This document shows positions 19,242-28,189 of a DNA stretch of 64,000 bases, in pieces. The notes below the pieces were generated by a model that searched no databases, was not told the DNA's origin, and saw only the letters and a program-made list of their open reading frames with translations. How positions within the stretch are numbered: position 1 is the stretch's first letter; the number at the start of each line of letters is the position of its first letter. Position numbers and translations under genes: made by a program. Source of the DNA: Bacillus sp. DNRA2 (GTDB lineage Bacteria; Bacillota; Bacilli; Bacillales; Cytobacillaceae); assembly GCF_012843265.1 (NCBI RefSeq), contig NZ_JABAIT010000002.1:186001-250000 (forward strand). The letters run 5' to 3'.

Positions 19242-19298
19242 GTTAATTTTTTAATAATTCAAACTTATGATCAAGAAGCTTCGCTACACAAATAGAAG

Positions 19299-19324
19299 AA
19301 GCAGAGGGAGTAATTCCTCTGCTT
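19299..19324 (-). terminator. Terminator of the second YppF-like gene
   Basis: Stem GCAGAGG/CCTCTGC extended by A-T pairs, T-rich on both sides, 80 bp after the stop of copy 2. Confidence 0.65.
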
Positions 19325-19406
19325 TTCTACCGCTTATTTCATCTATTATTTTGGGGAAATATTAGATATCTTTTTTAGACCTAGAGAGTATAATGACATC
19401 GATTAA

Positions 19407-19583
19407 TTAGGCAGACAATTCTGGGTTATGTTTGTCTAGTTCAAAGAAGAGTTTTTTATATTCAACAATACATAATTCACCAAGAATATATCCTTTTTTA
19501 ATATAATTATGTAACTCAGTAACATGAAATGGATTTCGCTTTTTCTCAGATACAAAACGTTGAATTAAGTCTTCTAATAACAT
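19407..19583 (-). CDS. YppF-like small protein, copy 2
   Basis: 58 residues, MLLEDLIQRF at the start. Shares HVTELHNYIKKGYILGEL and the EYKKL segment with copy 1 at 18994. Same AGAGGGGCTGA ribosome-site region. Preceded by a perfect Fnr-type box. Both copies are intact, so both are probably expressed. Confidence 0.75.
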   Translation of the reverse strand: MLLEDLIQRFVSEKKRNPFHVTELHNYIKKGYILGELCIVEYKKLFFELDKHNPELSA

Positions 19584-19640
19584 AGAACTCAGCCCCTCTT
19601 CCTAATCCTAAAGTGTTTTACCGCTATAAAAAGTATAGCA

Positions 19641-19656
19641 TGTGATTTACATCACA
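19641..19656. promoter_or_regulatory. Perfect Fnr/Crp-type box upstream of YppF-like copy 2
   Basis: TGTGATTTACATCACA matches TGTGA-N6-TCACA exactly. On the minus strand TAAAAC (19620-19615) is 31 bp from its centre, near the class II distance; TATACT (19637-19632) is closer. Suggests control by oxygen limitation. Confidence 0.65.
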
Positions 19657-20138
19657 CCGAATTTTTTAATAATTCAAACTTACGACATTTTTCTACAATA
19701 ATTTTGTCGATTTTCATTTTCCGACAAAGGTTTTAGAATTGATTTTCGTATTGGTATGAAAATTCCTAAGCGGAGTATTTAACCGGAATTTGTCCGAGTG
19801 AGAATTAATTTGGTGGTGTTTACATGCATTTTTCTCGTACTCAGCTATTCTTTTTGCTCATCCTTTTTATCGGTATTTTCAATCATGTACTCCATCCGAT
19901 TGGAAAAAGCTAAAAACCCAAGCTTCCTTACTCCAACAAGATAGTTTAAACTCAATCGAAGCTCACATTACCCTGAAGCATTCAGGATCATTTAAAAATC
20001 GAAAAATCAGGATAAAGGAATAGCTATGACGATGTAAATGATTGAAAATACGAATACCTAGAATGAAGACATCTCTTGCTGCACAAGCTATTAAAGACTT
20101 GTTATTTATACAAATAAATTCAAGAGGGGGTCTTGGAT
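19657..20138. other. Gene-poor stretch with one tiny possible ORF
   Basis: A 29-codon frame at 19824-19913 (+) follows GGTGGTG and encodes a hydrophobic peptide (RTQLFFLLILFIGIF). This resembles the start of germination permeases, so it may be a remnant or a small membrane peptide. A short inverted repeat (TTTGTCG...CGACAAA) lies at ~19709. Nothing else is supported. Confidence 0.3.
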
Positions 20139-20828
20139 ATGAAGAAACCATTTTATAAAAAGTGGTGGGTCTGGGTATTAGCGATCATTATTATCGGGTT
20201 TATCGGTTCACTTGGTGATGATGACAGTGATAAAACATCAACGACAACGAAAGAAGAAACAAAAACAGATACAACCAAGACTGAAACTACAAAGGAAGTA
20301 GAAAAGACTGAACCTACTGAACCTGCAAAACAAGAAGAACCTAAAAAAGCTGAAGGCAAAATTAAATCTGGAGTCTATAAGGTCGGAACTGACCTCACTG
20401 CTGGAGAATATTTAGTTTTCGCCAAAAGTATAGCATATATTGAAGCTGCAAGTGATTCTACGGGAAAATTAGAAAGCATCATTTTCAACGACAACTTACC
20501 TTCTGGATCCCATTCTTACGTTACATTGAATGATGGTGATTATTTTAAATTACAAGGTGCTGAAATGTACCCGGTAGCATCAGCTCCTTCGGTGATACCG
20601 AAAAATGGATTGTACAAGGAAGGAATGTATAAAGTTGGGCCAGATATTCCTGCAGGTGAATATAAGGTGACACTCGGTTCGTCCGGTATGGGATACATTG
20701 AGGTAAATACCGGTAGCAGACATCAACTTGATGGAATCGTTACAAACGAAAATGTCCAAGCTGATATGTATATTACCGTTGCCGACGGTCAGTATTTAAC
20801 TTTAAGGGGCGTATCGATTCAAAAATAG
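20139..20828 (+). CDS. Membrane-anchored protein with two repeated beta domains
   Basis: 229 residues from ATG 20139, 8 nt after AGAGGGGG. One membrane segment near the N-terminus (KKWWVWVLAIIIIGFIGSL), then a charged Thr/Lys/Glu linker (~28-80), then two copies of a ~70-residue domain, each opening with GVYKVG-D-TAGEY (~86) or GMYKVGPDIPAGEY (~170) and ending in a DGDYF/DGQYL turn plus LQG/LRG. The domain is common in Firmicute surface proteins of unknown role. It would face outside the membrane. Confidence 0.75.
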   Translation: MKKPFYKKWWVWVLAIIIIGFIGSLGDDDSDKTSTTTKEETKTDTTKTETTKEVEKTEPTEPAKQEEPKKAEGKIKSGVYKVGTDLTAGEYLVFAKSIAYIEAASDSTGKLESIIFNDNLPSGSHSYVTLNDGDYFKLQGAEMYPVASAPSVIPKNGLYKEGMYKVGPDIPAGEYKVTLGSSGMGYIEVNTGSRHQLDGIVTNENVQADMYITVADGQYLTLRGVSIQK

Positions 20829-20953
20829 TATCGAGGTATTCGTGTTTGAATTAGGAAATGATTTTTAATGAAAATTATTCTTACTGATTTAACAATTTGT
20901 TAATATTTTTTTGGTAAAATAAAAATTGGTTTTTATTCGCCTTAAATGGCATT

Positions 20954-20982
20954 GCGCCCTTCCGTTTGGATGGGTGTTTTTT
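20954..20982 (+). terminator. Terminator-like hairpin
   Basis: Stem GCGCCC-TTCC with GGATGGGTGT around GTTT, followed by TTTTTT. About 130 bp after the stop of the gene at 20139. The remaining intergenic sequence to 21180 shows only a ribosome site (ATAAGGAG) for the next gene. Confidence 0.65.
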
Positions 20983-21180
20983 GTCGTAAAAACTTCACTC
21001 AATGATGTGTGATAGATTTTTTGCGACATAAGGAATGCTGTTTTGAAAAAATTCTTTTTACTGAACCGTTTTCCTGTTTCGTTCTAAAAAATTGACAGAT
21101 GAATACCCACTCCAAAGATGTTTAGTTTCCATAATATAAGTTTATAAGGACAGGAGACTCAACATAAGGAGCGTTATTTT

Positions 21181-21708
21181 ATGGAAAAACAACATCAAGA
21201 CAGTAAGTATTTTCAGCTGAATAAAAAGAACTCTCAACAACATGGAAATTGTTTGAAAAAAACTTTAGAGAAAATAATAAATGAACAAAAAAAAGTAAAC
21301 AAAAAGGAAATAGAAAAAAAGTCCTTCGGGTGTTTAGAATCATTAGGAATGCCTATTACCAATACAATCCCATTCATTCTATATGGTAATTTAGAGCCAT
21401 TTAAAGTTGAAGGTGTAACTAAATTCTTCAATAAGGAATTAAACAAAGAAAAGTTTGTTTGTTTTACAACATTTATTTTTCGAATCATTGATCTTGATGG
21501 AGATTGTGCCGTTTTGGAACTGCTAAAATTCAATGATCAAAATACGTGTATATTAGACATCAAAAGTGATGCATGTTCTCCCAGTTGTCAATTAAATAGT
21601 AAAGATGTTAATGATTTGATTGCAGCATGTGTATATATCCAAGTGGAACTTTCATATTTTAGTGCTATTCAATGTTTACCTGCAGTGTTTATCAAAGTTT
21701 CAGACTAA
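21181..21708 (+). CDS. CotY/CotZ/ExsY-family spore coat protein
   Basis: 175 residues. The C-terminal two thirds follow the CotZ pattern: FILYGNLEPFKVEG (~66), CFTTFIFRIIDLDGDCAVLELL (~93-114, in two conserved halves), DACSPSC, and a closing CVYIQVELSYFSAIQCL with the usual cysteines. The first ~45 residues are Lys/Gln-rich and unlike the family's Cys-rich N-terminus. These proteins crosslink into the crust or exosporium of spores. Followed after 150 bp by a Cys/His/Asn-rich surface protein. A spore sigma promoter was not clear. Confidence 0.82.
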   Translation: MEKQHQDSKYFQLNKKNSQQHGNCLKKTLEKIINEQKKVNKKEIEKKSFGCLESLGMPITNTIPFILYGNLEPFKVEGVTKFFNKELNKEKFVCFTTFIFRIIDLDGDCAVLELLKFNDQNTCILDIKSDACSPSCQLNSKDVNDLIAACVYIQVELSYFSAIQCLPAVFIKVSD

Positions 21709-21857
21709 AAAGCGGATATCATTCGAATACCTATTTTTTCTATGTTAAATATAAGTCCATTCCTTATTGATTCCAATACATATTATGTATTAACCAAAGG
21801 GTACAAGCTTTGAATCAGAAATTTTATCCTTTGGAAATAAAATAAGGAGTGAAAAAA

Positions 21858-22862
21858 GTGACATTTCCCCACCCCAAAAAGTGGAACGGTAACCATTTAA
21901 AGCATGAAAATGTCCCTTTTGATTGTTGTCAAAAACAGATGGATCATAGGTACCATTATGTTTCCAAATTCAACTGTAACAATCGGCGGGAGGAAAATTA
22001 TGGGCATCACAGCCATCACAACTGCAACTGCAACTGCAATCGCAACTGCAACTGTAAATGTAACAATTGTCAACAGAATAATTGCGGGTGTCAGTGCCCT
22101 TGTCAGTGCAATTCATTTGGAGAAGACGGACCAATAATAATTCAAGTGTTTGGTTTTTCTGCAGGAGGTTTTACTTACACTACTTCTCGCAATGGAGCAC
22201 TTGTGAATGCTGCGGTTTCTTTTAATGTAAGTGGTGTTAGCACTATACCTACCCCCCCATATTTTGGCCCGCGATCAATAGGTGGTTCCATCGATGGAGA
22301 TGGAACTATTCTTGGTGGGACTGGCGACTTTGCTGTTAGCCATCCTGCAGTTGGAACATATTTAGTAACATTTTCTCCACCTTTTAGTTTGATTATGGAG
22401 GACCAACCTCCAATAGTACGACCATTACCAATTAATTCAAGTGTTGTTACATCTAATCAACAAGCTGATGGGTATATTGTTAAGAATTTTTATGGTGTAA
22501 TAAATCCGAATGGTACTATACTCGAGGATCAAAGTAGCTCAGGCTTTAGAGTTACTCATGATAACAACTTAAAAAATGGAGTTTACAAAGTAATATTTGA
22601 TCAACCTGTTGTATATGCTGGACCACCGAAACCCTTAGAAGTAGTTGTTCTTACATCGAATCCAGTAAGTTGTTGCCCTTGTTGTGGCGATTTCCATCAT
22701 GTAGGAGACGGGCTTATCACTGAAGAAAGTGTTGATCTCATTGGCGTGGATGCAACAGGATTTTCGTACAAGACATGGGTTATTGAAGGAGGCGTCAAGA
22801 AATATAGAGATTTAGCGGCAGATGGTGTGCATTTCTTCATCCAGACACTTGTAAATCCATAA
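21858..22862 (+). CDS. Cys/His/Asn-rich protein, probable spore-surface component
   Basis: 334 residues from GTG 21858, 8 nt after AAGGAG (an earlier GTG overlaps the ribosome site). N-terminal ~30-90 is a striking tract of alternating Cys and Asn (HNCNCNCNRNCNCKCNN) ending in CGCQCPCQC. The remainder is beta-rich with repeated segments ASFS/VVTSN and GTIL, plus a CCPCC cluster at ~272. No signal peptide. The neighbouring CotZ-like gene and disulfide-rich composition point to the coat or exosporium; metal binding is also possible. No family recognised. Confidence 0.72.
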   Translation: MTFPHPKKWNGNHLKHENVPFDCCQKQMDHRYHYVSKFNCNNRREENYGHHSHHNCNCNCNRNCNCKCNNCQQNNCGCQCPCQCNSFGEDGPIIIQVFGFSAGGFTYTTSRNGALVNAAVSFNVSGVSTIPTPPYFGPRSIGGSIDGDGTILGGTGDFAVSHPAVGTYLVTFSPPFSLIMEDQPPIVRPLPINSSVVTSNQQADGYIVKNFYGVINPNGTILEDQSSSGFRVTHDNNLKNGVYKVIFDQPVVYAGPPKPLEVVVLTSNPVSCCPCCGDFHHVGDGLITEESVDLIGVDATGFSYKTWVIEGGVKKYRDLAADGVHFFIQTLVNP

Positions 22863-22914
22863 GCGAAACAGGGCTACGAATCTTACAGGGACAATTCGAA
22901 GCTTTGCACGGATA

Positions 22915-22943
22915 AAAGCCCAACTAGTGGTAGTCGGGCTTTT
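22915..22943. terminator. Bidirectional terminator
   Basis: 12-bp stem AAAGCCCAACTA/TAGTCGGGCTTT (one mismatch) with a 4-nt loop and T-runs on both strands, between convergent genes. Confidence 0.85.
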
Positions 22944-23433
22944 ATTCTATTGAAAAGATTTTTTTGTCCTCTCTTTGGATTAATAGTTCGGTCACTTTTA
23001 CATTGGACGGCATCAAAGGATGCTTTCGAAGCATATCAATCCTTTCAGCACTCGTTAACGTTTTACCTCCTTCAAGCCACTGTTTTAGATTACGATTAGG
23101 AAACTCTGGCGTACAATTTTTAAAAAGATAATCTAAGGTTTGCATATCCTTTTCGGAACCGATTTTTTCATAGATTTGATTTAGGATGCCTCCATCGTCT
23201 TTCTTTTTATCAACATGTGAGGAAACTAAATAGATTTCCTCAATATTTTCCATATAAACGGCGACAATAATTTCCCTCATTAAATGGCCAAAAGGCTCTA
23301 AAGCATCCGGTCGGTAACCGTGAATTAATAAAATACTCTCCGGATTGATTTTCATATTCTGTCTAATGATGTTCTCTAATTTGTGTTCCATCCCAATCAC
23401 AATTAGCACTTTTTTATGTTCTTCTTGATTCAT
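22942..23433 (-). CDS. YbcF-like carbonic anhydrase homologue
   Basis: 163 residues. Placed as in Bacillus subtilis, where ybcF follows the ybcC-ybcD pair. It looks like a shortened beta-carbonic anhydrase fold (LLIHGYRPDALEPFGHLMREIIVAVY, conserved halves at ~37-61; IEEIYLVSSH), but the CxDSR and HxxC zinc motifs of active enzymes are absent. A regulatory or inactive partner of DabA/DabB is therefore more likely than an enzyme. ATG follows AAGGAGG. Last gene of the minus-strand cluster. Confidence 0.7.
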   Translation of the reverse strand: MNQEEHKKVLIVIGMEHKLENIIRQNMKINPESILLIHGYRPDALEPFGHLMREIIVAVYMENIEEIYLVSSHVDKKKDDGGILNQIYEKIGSEKDMQTLDYLFKNCTPEFPNRNLKQWLEGGKTLTSAERIDMLRKHPLMPSNVKVTELLIQREDKKIFSIE

Positions 23434-23452
23434 CGTTCACCGCCTCCTTGAT

Positions 23453-23833
23453 TTATAGTTCGCCAAGGGTTAACTTACTTTGCAAATCGCTTGAAAGCTT
23501 AAAAACCATGATCCGTTCTCCAGTCTGAGTACTAAGATCAGTGAAAAAACTAACTACTTCTTGACCTGTAAGGTTCAAAATGATGTCCTTTAATTCCGCT
23601 AATCCTGATTCCACCAAGCTATTTCGATTCAATTTAACCGATAGTAATCCTTCTTTATCCTGACAAAGTGAATACTCAGCTGGGGTTAAGATCCCGCGTA
23701 ATACAATTATAATCATGTCGCGTAATATATCTGATTTAACAGATACCGAACCACGCCCAAGATAATGCTTCTCCCAATGCGTTAATGCTTTGCTTATTTC
23801 AGCTTCAAGAGTTCCTTTTGATTTTACAATCAT
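23453..23833 (-). CDS. MpsC-like protein (DUF2294 family)
   Basis: 126 residues from ATG 23833 after a GGAGAGGG site; the frame continues upstream only through the interspersed repeat. Family features: GRGSVSVKSDILRDMIIIVL (~34-53), GILTPAEYSL, SLVESGL, LTGQEVVSFF-D and TQTGERIMVFKL. In Staphylococcus aureus MpsC belongs to the MpsABC membrane-potential/bicarbonate system. Here it follows dabA/dabB at 218 bp, across the 130-bp repeat. Confidence 0.82.
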   Translation of the reverse strand: MIVKSKGTLEAEISKALTHWEKHYLGRGSVSVKSDILRDMIIIVLRGILTPAEYSLCQDKEGLLSVKLNRNSLVESGLAELKDIILNLTGQEVVSFFTDLSTQTGERIMVFKLSSDLQSKLTLGEL

Positions 23834-23867
23834 CCTTAAATCCCTCTCCTTTTTTTCTAATATAGTT

Positions 23868-23997
23868 GTTGATTTCCGCTGCAGGCACTTCGCTTTCCGC
23901 AGGGCTAGTTGGGAGCCTCCTCGGCGCATTCGCGCCTGCGGGGTCTCCCATACCAGCTACTCCTGCAGGAGTCTTCGTGCCTTCCGCTCCAATCAAC
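23868..23997. repeat. 130-bp Bacillus interspersed palindromic repeat
   Basis: Begins GTTGATTTCCGCTGCAGG and ends CTTCCGCTCCAATCAAC, with a GC-rich, highly structured middle. It is richer in GC than its surroundings. Elements with these ends occur many times in Bacillus genomes. Inserted between dabA and the mpsC-like gene. The copy at 745-787 keeps only the ends. Confidence 0.85.
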
Positions 23998-24050
23998 ATG
24001 GTAATAATCAATACTAGGGGTTAACACAATCTTTTGTAAAAATACCCCTG

Positions 24051-26669
24051 TTAGCTCCAACTTATCCAATTTCCGTCTGCATCAATCGAAGCGAGACGGA
24101 GCCAGCCGTTTTGAATTTTCCGCTTCAAGTCTGGGACTTGATCAAATACCCGTACAATGTATTCTTTTGGCGCCTGAATCACGACCAACAAGCGTAAAGG
24201 AGCATGGTAGCTTTCTTGATCCGACTTCATGACAGATTGCCACGGAAGTCCGGATAATAAATCACTTCCATTACCTTGCATCACACCAATGCCGCTTGTC
24301 ACGGTTTGCGTTACTTTATTCCCGCTGCCATAATAATGTGGCGCTACTGTTGATGCATAATATTGCAGATTAATCCATTGGGCTACCGTTGTCGGGCCTG
24401 TTATGATTTTTTCAAGAATAGCTCCGTTCTTATCCTTTTGCCAATTGTAATTGTGGAGAAAAGCTCTTCCATCTAAATGGCAGTCTTTCGTAAGCTTGCG
24501 ATCACCAATAATGAATGAGGCATTTCGGGCTAGCCCCCATTCCGGACGTACCTCGCTCCAATCTGAAGCAAGGCGCTCGGCTTCCAAGATTGGATCTATT
24601 TTATCAGCACAGACTTTAGGTAACATAGCGATTCGCTCAGTATTCGCTTCTTTTCTGACATAAGGCAATGTCGCTTTGATTAGCTCTAAAGAATCCTTAG
24701 CTTTATTCGATAATGGTGGTACATAAAGCCAACGCAATTCATCTAAAGATGTGATATGTTCTGCTGCAGCAAAAACCGTTTCTTGCGGAATTGAAATTCC
24801 CACTCTTTCAAGAGATCGTCTTACCGCATGCAAATTACACAATGACGCAAGTACCCGCGCATTAAAGCCGCTAGATGCTCCACCACATGCTCCGCAGTCC
24901 AGAGCAGATGAATAGGGATTATTTTTACTGTGACTACCGTGACCACAAATAACCACTAATGGAGCGAAATGCTCGGTGAGCCCCATCATCGTTAACGCCT
25001 GTTGAACATATTGTACTTTCTGTTCTTCGGTAAAACCAATCGGGAGCTCAGCTTCCACTGTGTGATTATGCTCAAGCGAAAGTTCAGTACTTGGTTTGTT
25101 AAGGTATTTTTCACGAATCTTACGGGACAGGTGCCCCGCGCTTCGTGGCGTAAAGCTTCTTGCTAAGGTTTGAATGCTCTGCCAAGGGCCACTTATCTCT
25201 GGGAGCAGCATACTGGAAAGCAAATTCTGTTTCATCGTTTTAAAAGTATTTCTTAAAGCATGGCCAGCTTGCTTCCGTTGTTGATATCGTTTTACCTCCG
25301 GCTCAGTTGATGATTCGATTACTTTTAATTGCGGTTTGAACATAACCGGCAACGAATGATGGGTATGTTTGCTGCCAAGCTTACTCGTTTCAATCGGCAA
25401 GCCGAAAAAGCCAGCTGTTCCTAAAGTCTCAAATGGACCAGCTGCTTCAAGTTTTCGGCGAAAAACCTCTGAACGAACGTCTATACAAAATACAAGTTGT
25501 GCTTTTACCTGTTTCTCATTTTCTATCTTTGAGTGTTTGGCTGAGTTAATCGTCTGCATGAGCTGATTCTCGTATGTTTTCTCCCAAGCCTCTAGCCATA
25601 GACGATTGCGGAGAACTTGATCAAATCGATCAGCTAGTGTTAAGCGGGCCTTGATTTCTATGGCGGATAACTCCACCCAAGCTCTGATGGGCAAGTTCCC
25701 CCAATCTTCCCATGATAAAATCAATGATTCTAAGTTTACGCTTTGTTCTCTTGAAGGCTTAGGCATTGGAAGATGAGGTTGCACCAAAAGCTTCTCTAGC
25801 GTAATCCGAACAGCTAAATAATCCATGAGTAGGGAATTTTCTTGCAATGATTCCATGGAGCGCCAAAGCATCGTTCCTGCCCAACCTGGCAACGCAAGTA
25901 AATGTGCTTCCAAGTATTCCTGTATTTCCGAATTTGGAATTTCAAGTGCCTGCAATGCTTCTTTTAACGCATCTGATGCCTCCTGTTGAAGATTCTTGAG
26001 TTGATTTCGCTGCTTTTTATTAAGCGATGGATCGTATTGAACAAGTCTCCGCCATGCTTGATAGAAGCCTTCTTCCCGACCCGGCATCGACCAGGCAGCA
26101 TGTGATTGATCTAAAAACAATTTACACCACTTGATTACGTGACTATTGAGCTCCTTAGTCGTCATTTCAACGTTCATGTTTTCAAGACGCTGACTGTATG
26201 TCTGTACGGGTTGCTTTTTGGTGATTTGGGATTGAAATCTACTTAGTTTTTTTACAATAGCCTTCAAGTCTGGACTGGTTTTTATTTTGGCTGACTGATT
26301 TTCTAGATTCAATCCTGCTCTGCAAAATCGTTCAGCATCCGCTCTTGGTAATTCTAATTTTTGAAAATCAAGCCATTGTTGAAGGCTCATTTCCAGAAAT
26401 TCTTGATGAATCTCACCGTTTTTCCATGCTGCCAACAAAACCGAATCATTTGGCAATAGGTCCACATCACAAGTGGATTTAAATCGGCATGCTACTTGTT
26501 CAAATGGTGTTTCTTCTAAACCCACCCACGGATTACGCGCTGCGAATTTGTTAATGGGACCGAGGGGGACAATCACTTTGCTGGCCCTTTTTACTAAGTC
26601 ATAAATATCATTATTTTGTTCTACAGGCTCTTTTTCCCATTTTAAAACTTTTGCTAAGCTTGTATTCAT
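24051..26669 (-). CDS. dabA: DabA/MpsB inorganic-carbon transport subunit (DUF2309, YbcC)
   Basis: 872 residues, cytoplasmic. DabA has a beta-carbonic-anhydrase-like zinc site: here Cys and Asp in FCIDVRSEVFRR (~396) and His and Cys in CGHGSHSKNNPYSSALDCGACGG (~578-600, two conserved halves). With DabB it couples ion flow to bicarbonate accumulation or generates membrane potential. ATG is 2 bp after the dabB stop, and the ribosome site GGAGG lies in dabB's last codons, so the pair is coupled. Confidence 0.95.
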   Translation of the reverse strand: MNTSLAKVLKWEKEPVEQNNDIYDLVKRASKVIVPLGPINKFAARNPWVGLEETPFEQVACRFKSTCDVDLLPNDSVLLAAWKNGEIHQEFLEMSLQQWLDFQKLELPRADAERFCRAGLNLENQSAKIKTSPDLKAIVKKLSRFQSQITKKQPVQTYSQRLENMNVEMTTKELNSHVIKWCKLFLDQSHAAWSMPGREEGFYQAWRRLVQYDPSLNKKQRNQLKNLQQEASDALKEALQALEIPNSEIQEYLEAHLLALPGWAGTMLWRSMESLQENSLLMDYLAVRITLEKLLVQPHLPMPKPSREQSVNLESLILSWEDWGNLPIRAWVELSAIEIKARLTLADRFDQVLRNRLWLEAWEKTYENQLMQTINSAKHSKIENEKQVKAQLVFCIDVRSEVFRRKLEAAGPFETLGTAGFFGLPIETSKLGSKHTHHSLPVMFKPQLKVIESSTEPEVKRYQQRKQAGHALRNTFKTMKQNLLSSMLLPEISGPWQSIQTLARSFTPRSAGHLSRKIREKYLNKPSTELSLEHNHTVEAELPIGFTEEQKVQYVQQALTMMGLTEHFAPLVVICGHGSHSKNNPYSSALDCGACGGASSGFNARVLASLCNLHAVRRSLERVGISIPQETVFAAAEHITSLDELRWLYVPPLSNKAKDSLELIKATLPYVRKEANTERIAMLPKVCADKIDPILEAERLASDWSEVRPEWGLARNASFIIGDRKLTKDCHLDGRAFLHNYNWQKDKNGAILEKIITGPTTVAQWINLQYYASTVAPHYYGSGNKVTQTVTSGIGVMQGNGSDLLSGLPWQSVMKSDQESYHAPLRLLVVIQAPKEYIVRVFDQVPDLKRKIQNGWLRLASIDADGNWISWS

Positions 26670-26671
26670 CG

Positions 26672-28189
26672 TTATTTACCTCCTCGATACATGATTTGTG
26701 TCAAATATTTCGGATGGCTTTCAACCAAATTCTGATGAGGCTCACCCATTCGTACAAACCAAAGATAAATGACGGCGAATGCTGGTGATGTACGATGCTG
26801 GGTTAACCAAGCACCCAACGAACTAATCATCAACAAGACTAGCACGAGCATAATAGCCGTCCAGGCGGGAGCATGCTTCCCTGTCGGAATGGTACCTTCT
26901 AACAATTTATAAAAAGCGGAATGAATGAACATGTATACAATGGCCGCTCCTGCAAAGATAGACATTCCCGCCATTCTTGCGAGACGCCCGCTGCCATTAG
27001 CCACCAATTGCATCCAGGCTAAGAACACCGACCAACCCAAAGCCACTGCACTTACCATTTGATAAGCCTCAATCGGTGCTTGAAGCCAATACCCTACACC
27101 CACCAAGACACTGAAGACAACTCCCATGATTGACCATATGTATGAGGTGGTCTTGTTTTTTTCAATTGGCTGGTGCTGGCGAATCGCCGAGCCCGATTGG
27201 AGGAATAAGGTTGATTTGAACAGCCCATGCAATATTGCATGAATGATTGCTGCCAAATAGGCACCTAATGCACATTGGATAAGCATGAACCCCATTTGCG
27301 CTATCGTTGACCCAACCAATTGCCGTTTATAGTCAACTTGGACTAACATCATTCCCGTTCCGATTAATACAGAAAGACTAGCTATGATGAGTAAAACAAT
27401 TTGGGCTGGATCGCCGCTAAAAAATGGTGCGAACCTGGTCAACATGATTCCTCCAGCATTTACAATACCTGCATGCATCACAGCTGATATTGGCGTCGGC
27501 GCCACGACTGAATCTAACAACCATCGTTGAAACGGCCATTGTGCCGCTGGAATCATGACACTTAGTATGAACAGTAAGTTGATACAGGTTTTCTCCCATG
27601 TGCCGAATTGTGCTAAGCTATTTTCCGTTAAGATTTCAGATAGCCTCCAGTGCCCAGCTGTCTGCGTTACCCAGATGATGACGATGAATAAAATAAACCA
27701 ACTAAGCGCAAACATCTTTCCTGTATACGCGGCAGCACGTCTTGCCACTTGCCACTCCTTTTTTAAACCAATCAGCAATGTAAGCCCAAGAAGTGTTACA
27801 CCCCAACAGGTCAAAAGAAAGCGAAGATCATTGCTAAGCCAGGCAAGCGCATCAGCAGAAGTTGTCATGGTGAGCAGTGCAAAATATTTTCGATAATGGT
27901 GGTCACCAAGTAAATAACGAACTGAATAACGCTGAACAATTAAGCCAATTGTAAGAACGAACAACGCTAAAAGCCATGATAAATGATCAAATCGCCAAGG
28001 TCCGACGATTAAGCTCCTCCCCTCTTGATTTATAATCAGCGCTACCAAGGCGACCAATGGGGGCAGCGAATGAAAAGCGATATGAAGTCGGACAAAATGC
28101 AAGGGAACCTTTGGGTTTAATAACAATAATGCGCTCAGCACAGAAACTGCAATGGATATAAAAAATACAATTGGGATGGAAATTAACAT
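26672..28189 (-). CDS. dabB: DabB/MpsA, NADH dehydrogenase subunit-5-like membrane subunit
   Basis: 505 residues from ATG 28189, 9 nt after GGGGGA. About 13 membrane spans of the Proton_antipo_M/NuoL type: conserved PISAVMHAGIVNAGGIMLTR (~236-255) and HAILHGLFKSTLF (~311) with the intramembrane Lys. Forms the ion path of the DAB/Mps complex. It overlaps the stop codon of a 27-residue leader peptide and lies downstream of a leader terminator. Its start therefore appears controlled at both transcription and translation. Confidence 0.93.
   Translation of the reverse strand: MLISIPIVFFISIAVSVLSALLLLNPKVPLHFVRLHIAFHSLPPLVALVALIINQEGRSLIVGPWRFDHLSWLLALFVLTIGLIVQRYSVRYLLGDHHYRKYFALLTMTTSADALAWLSNDLRFLLTCWGVTLLGLTLLIGLKKEWQVARRAAAYTGKMFALSWFILFIVIIWVTQTAGHWRLSEILTENSLAQFGTWEKTCINLLFILSVMIPAAQWPFQRWLLDSVVAPTPISAVMHAGIVNAGGIMLTRFAPFFSGDPAQIVLLIIASLSVLIGTGMMLVQVDYKRQLVGSTIAQMGFMLIQCALGAYLAAIIHAILHGLFKSTLFLQSGSAIRQHQPIEKNKTTSYIWSIMGVVFSVLVGVGYWLQAPIEAYQMVSAVALGWSVFLAWMQLVANGSGRLARMAGMSIFAGAAIVYMFIHSAFYKLLEGTIPTGKHAPAWTAIMLVLVLLMISSLGAWLTQHRTSPAFAVIYLWFVRMGEPHQNLVESHPKYLTQIMYRGGK

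Noticed and set aside
19824-19913. Confident small germination permease gene
   Set aside because: Only 29 codons; similarity to permease N-termini is faint. Mentioned in the intergenic entry only.
23453-23929. Longer MpsC-like protein starting upstream
   Set aside because: The extra N-terminus is translated from the interspersed repeat; the ribosome site points to ATG 23833.
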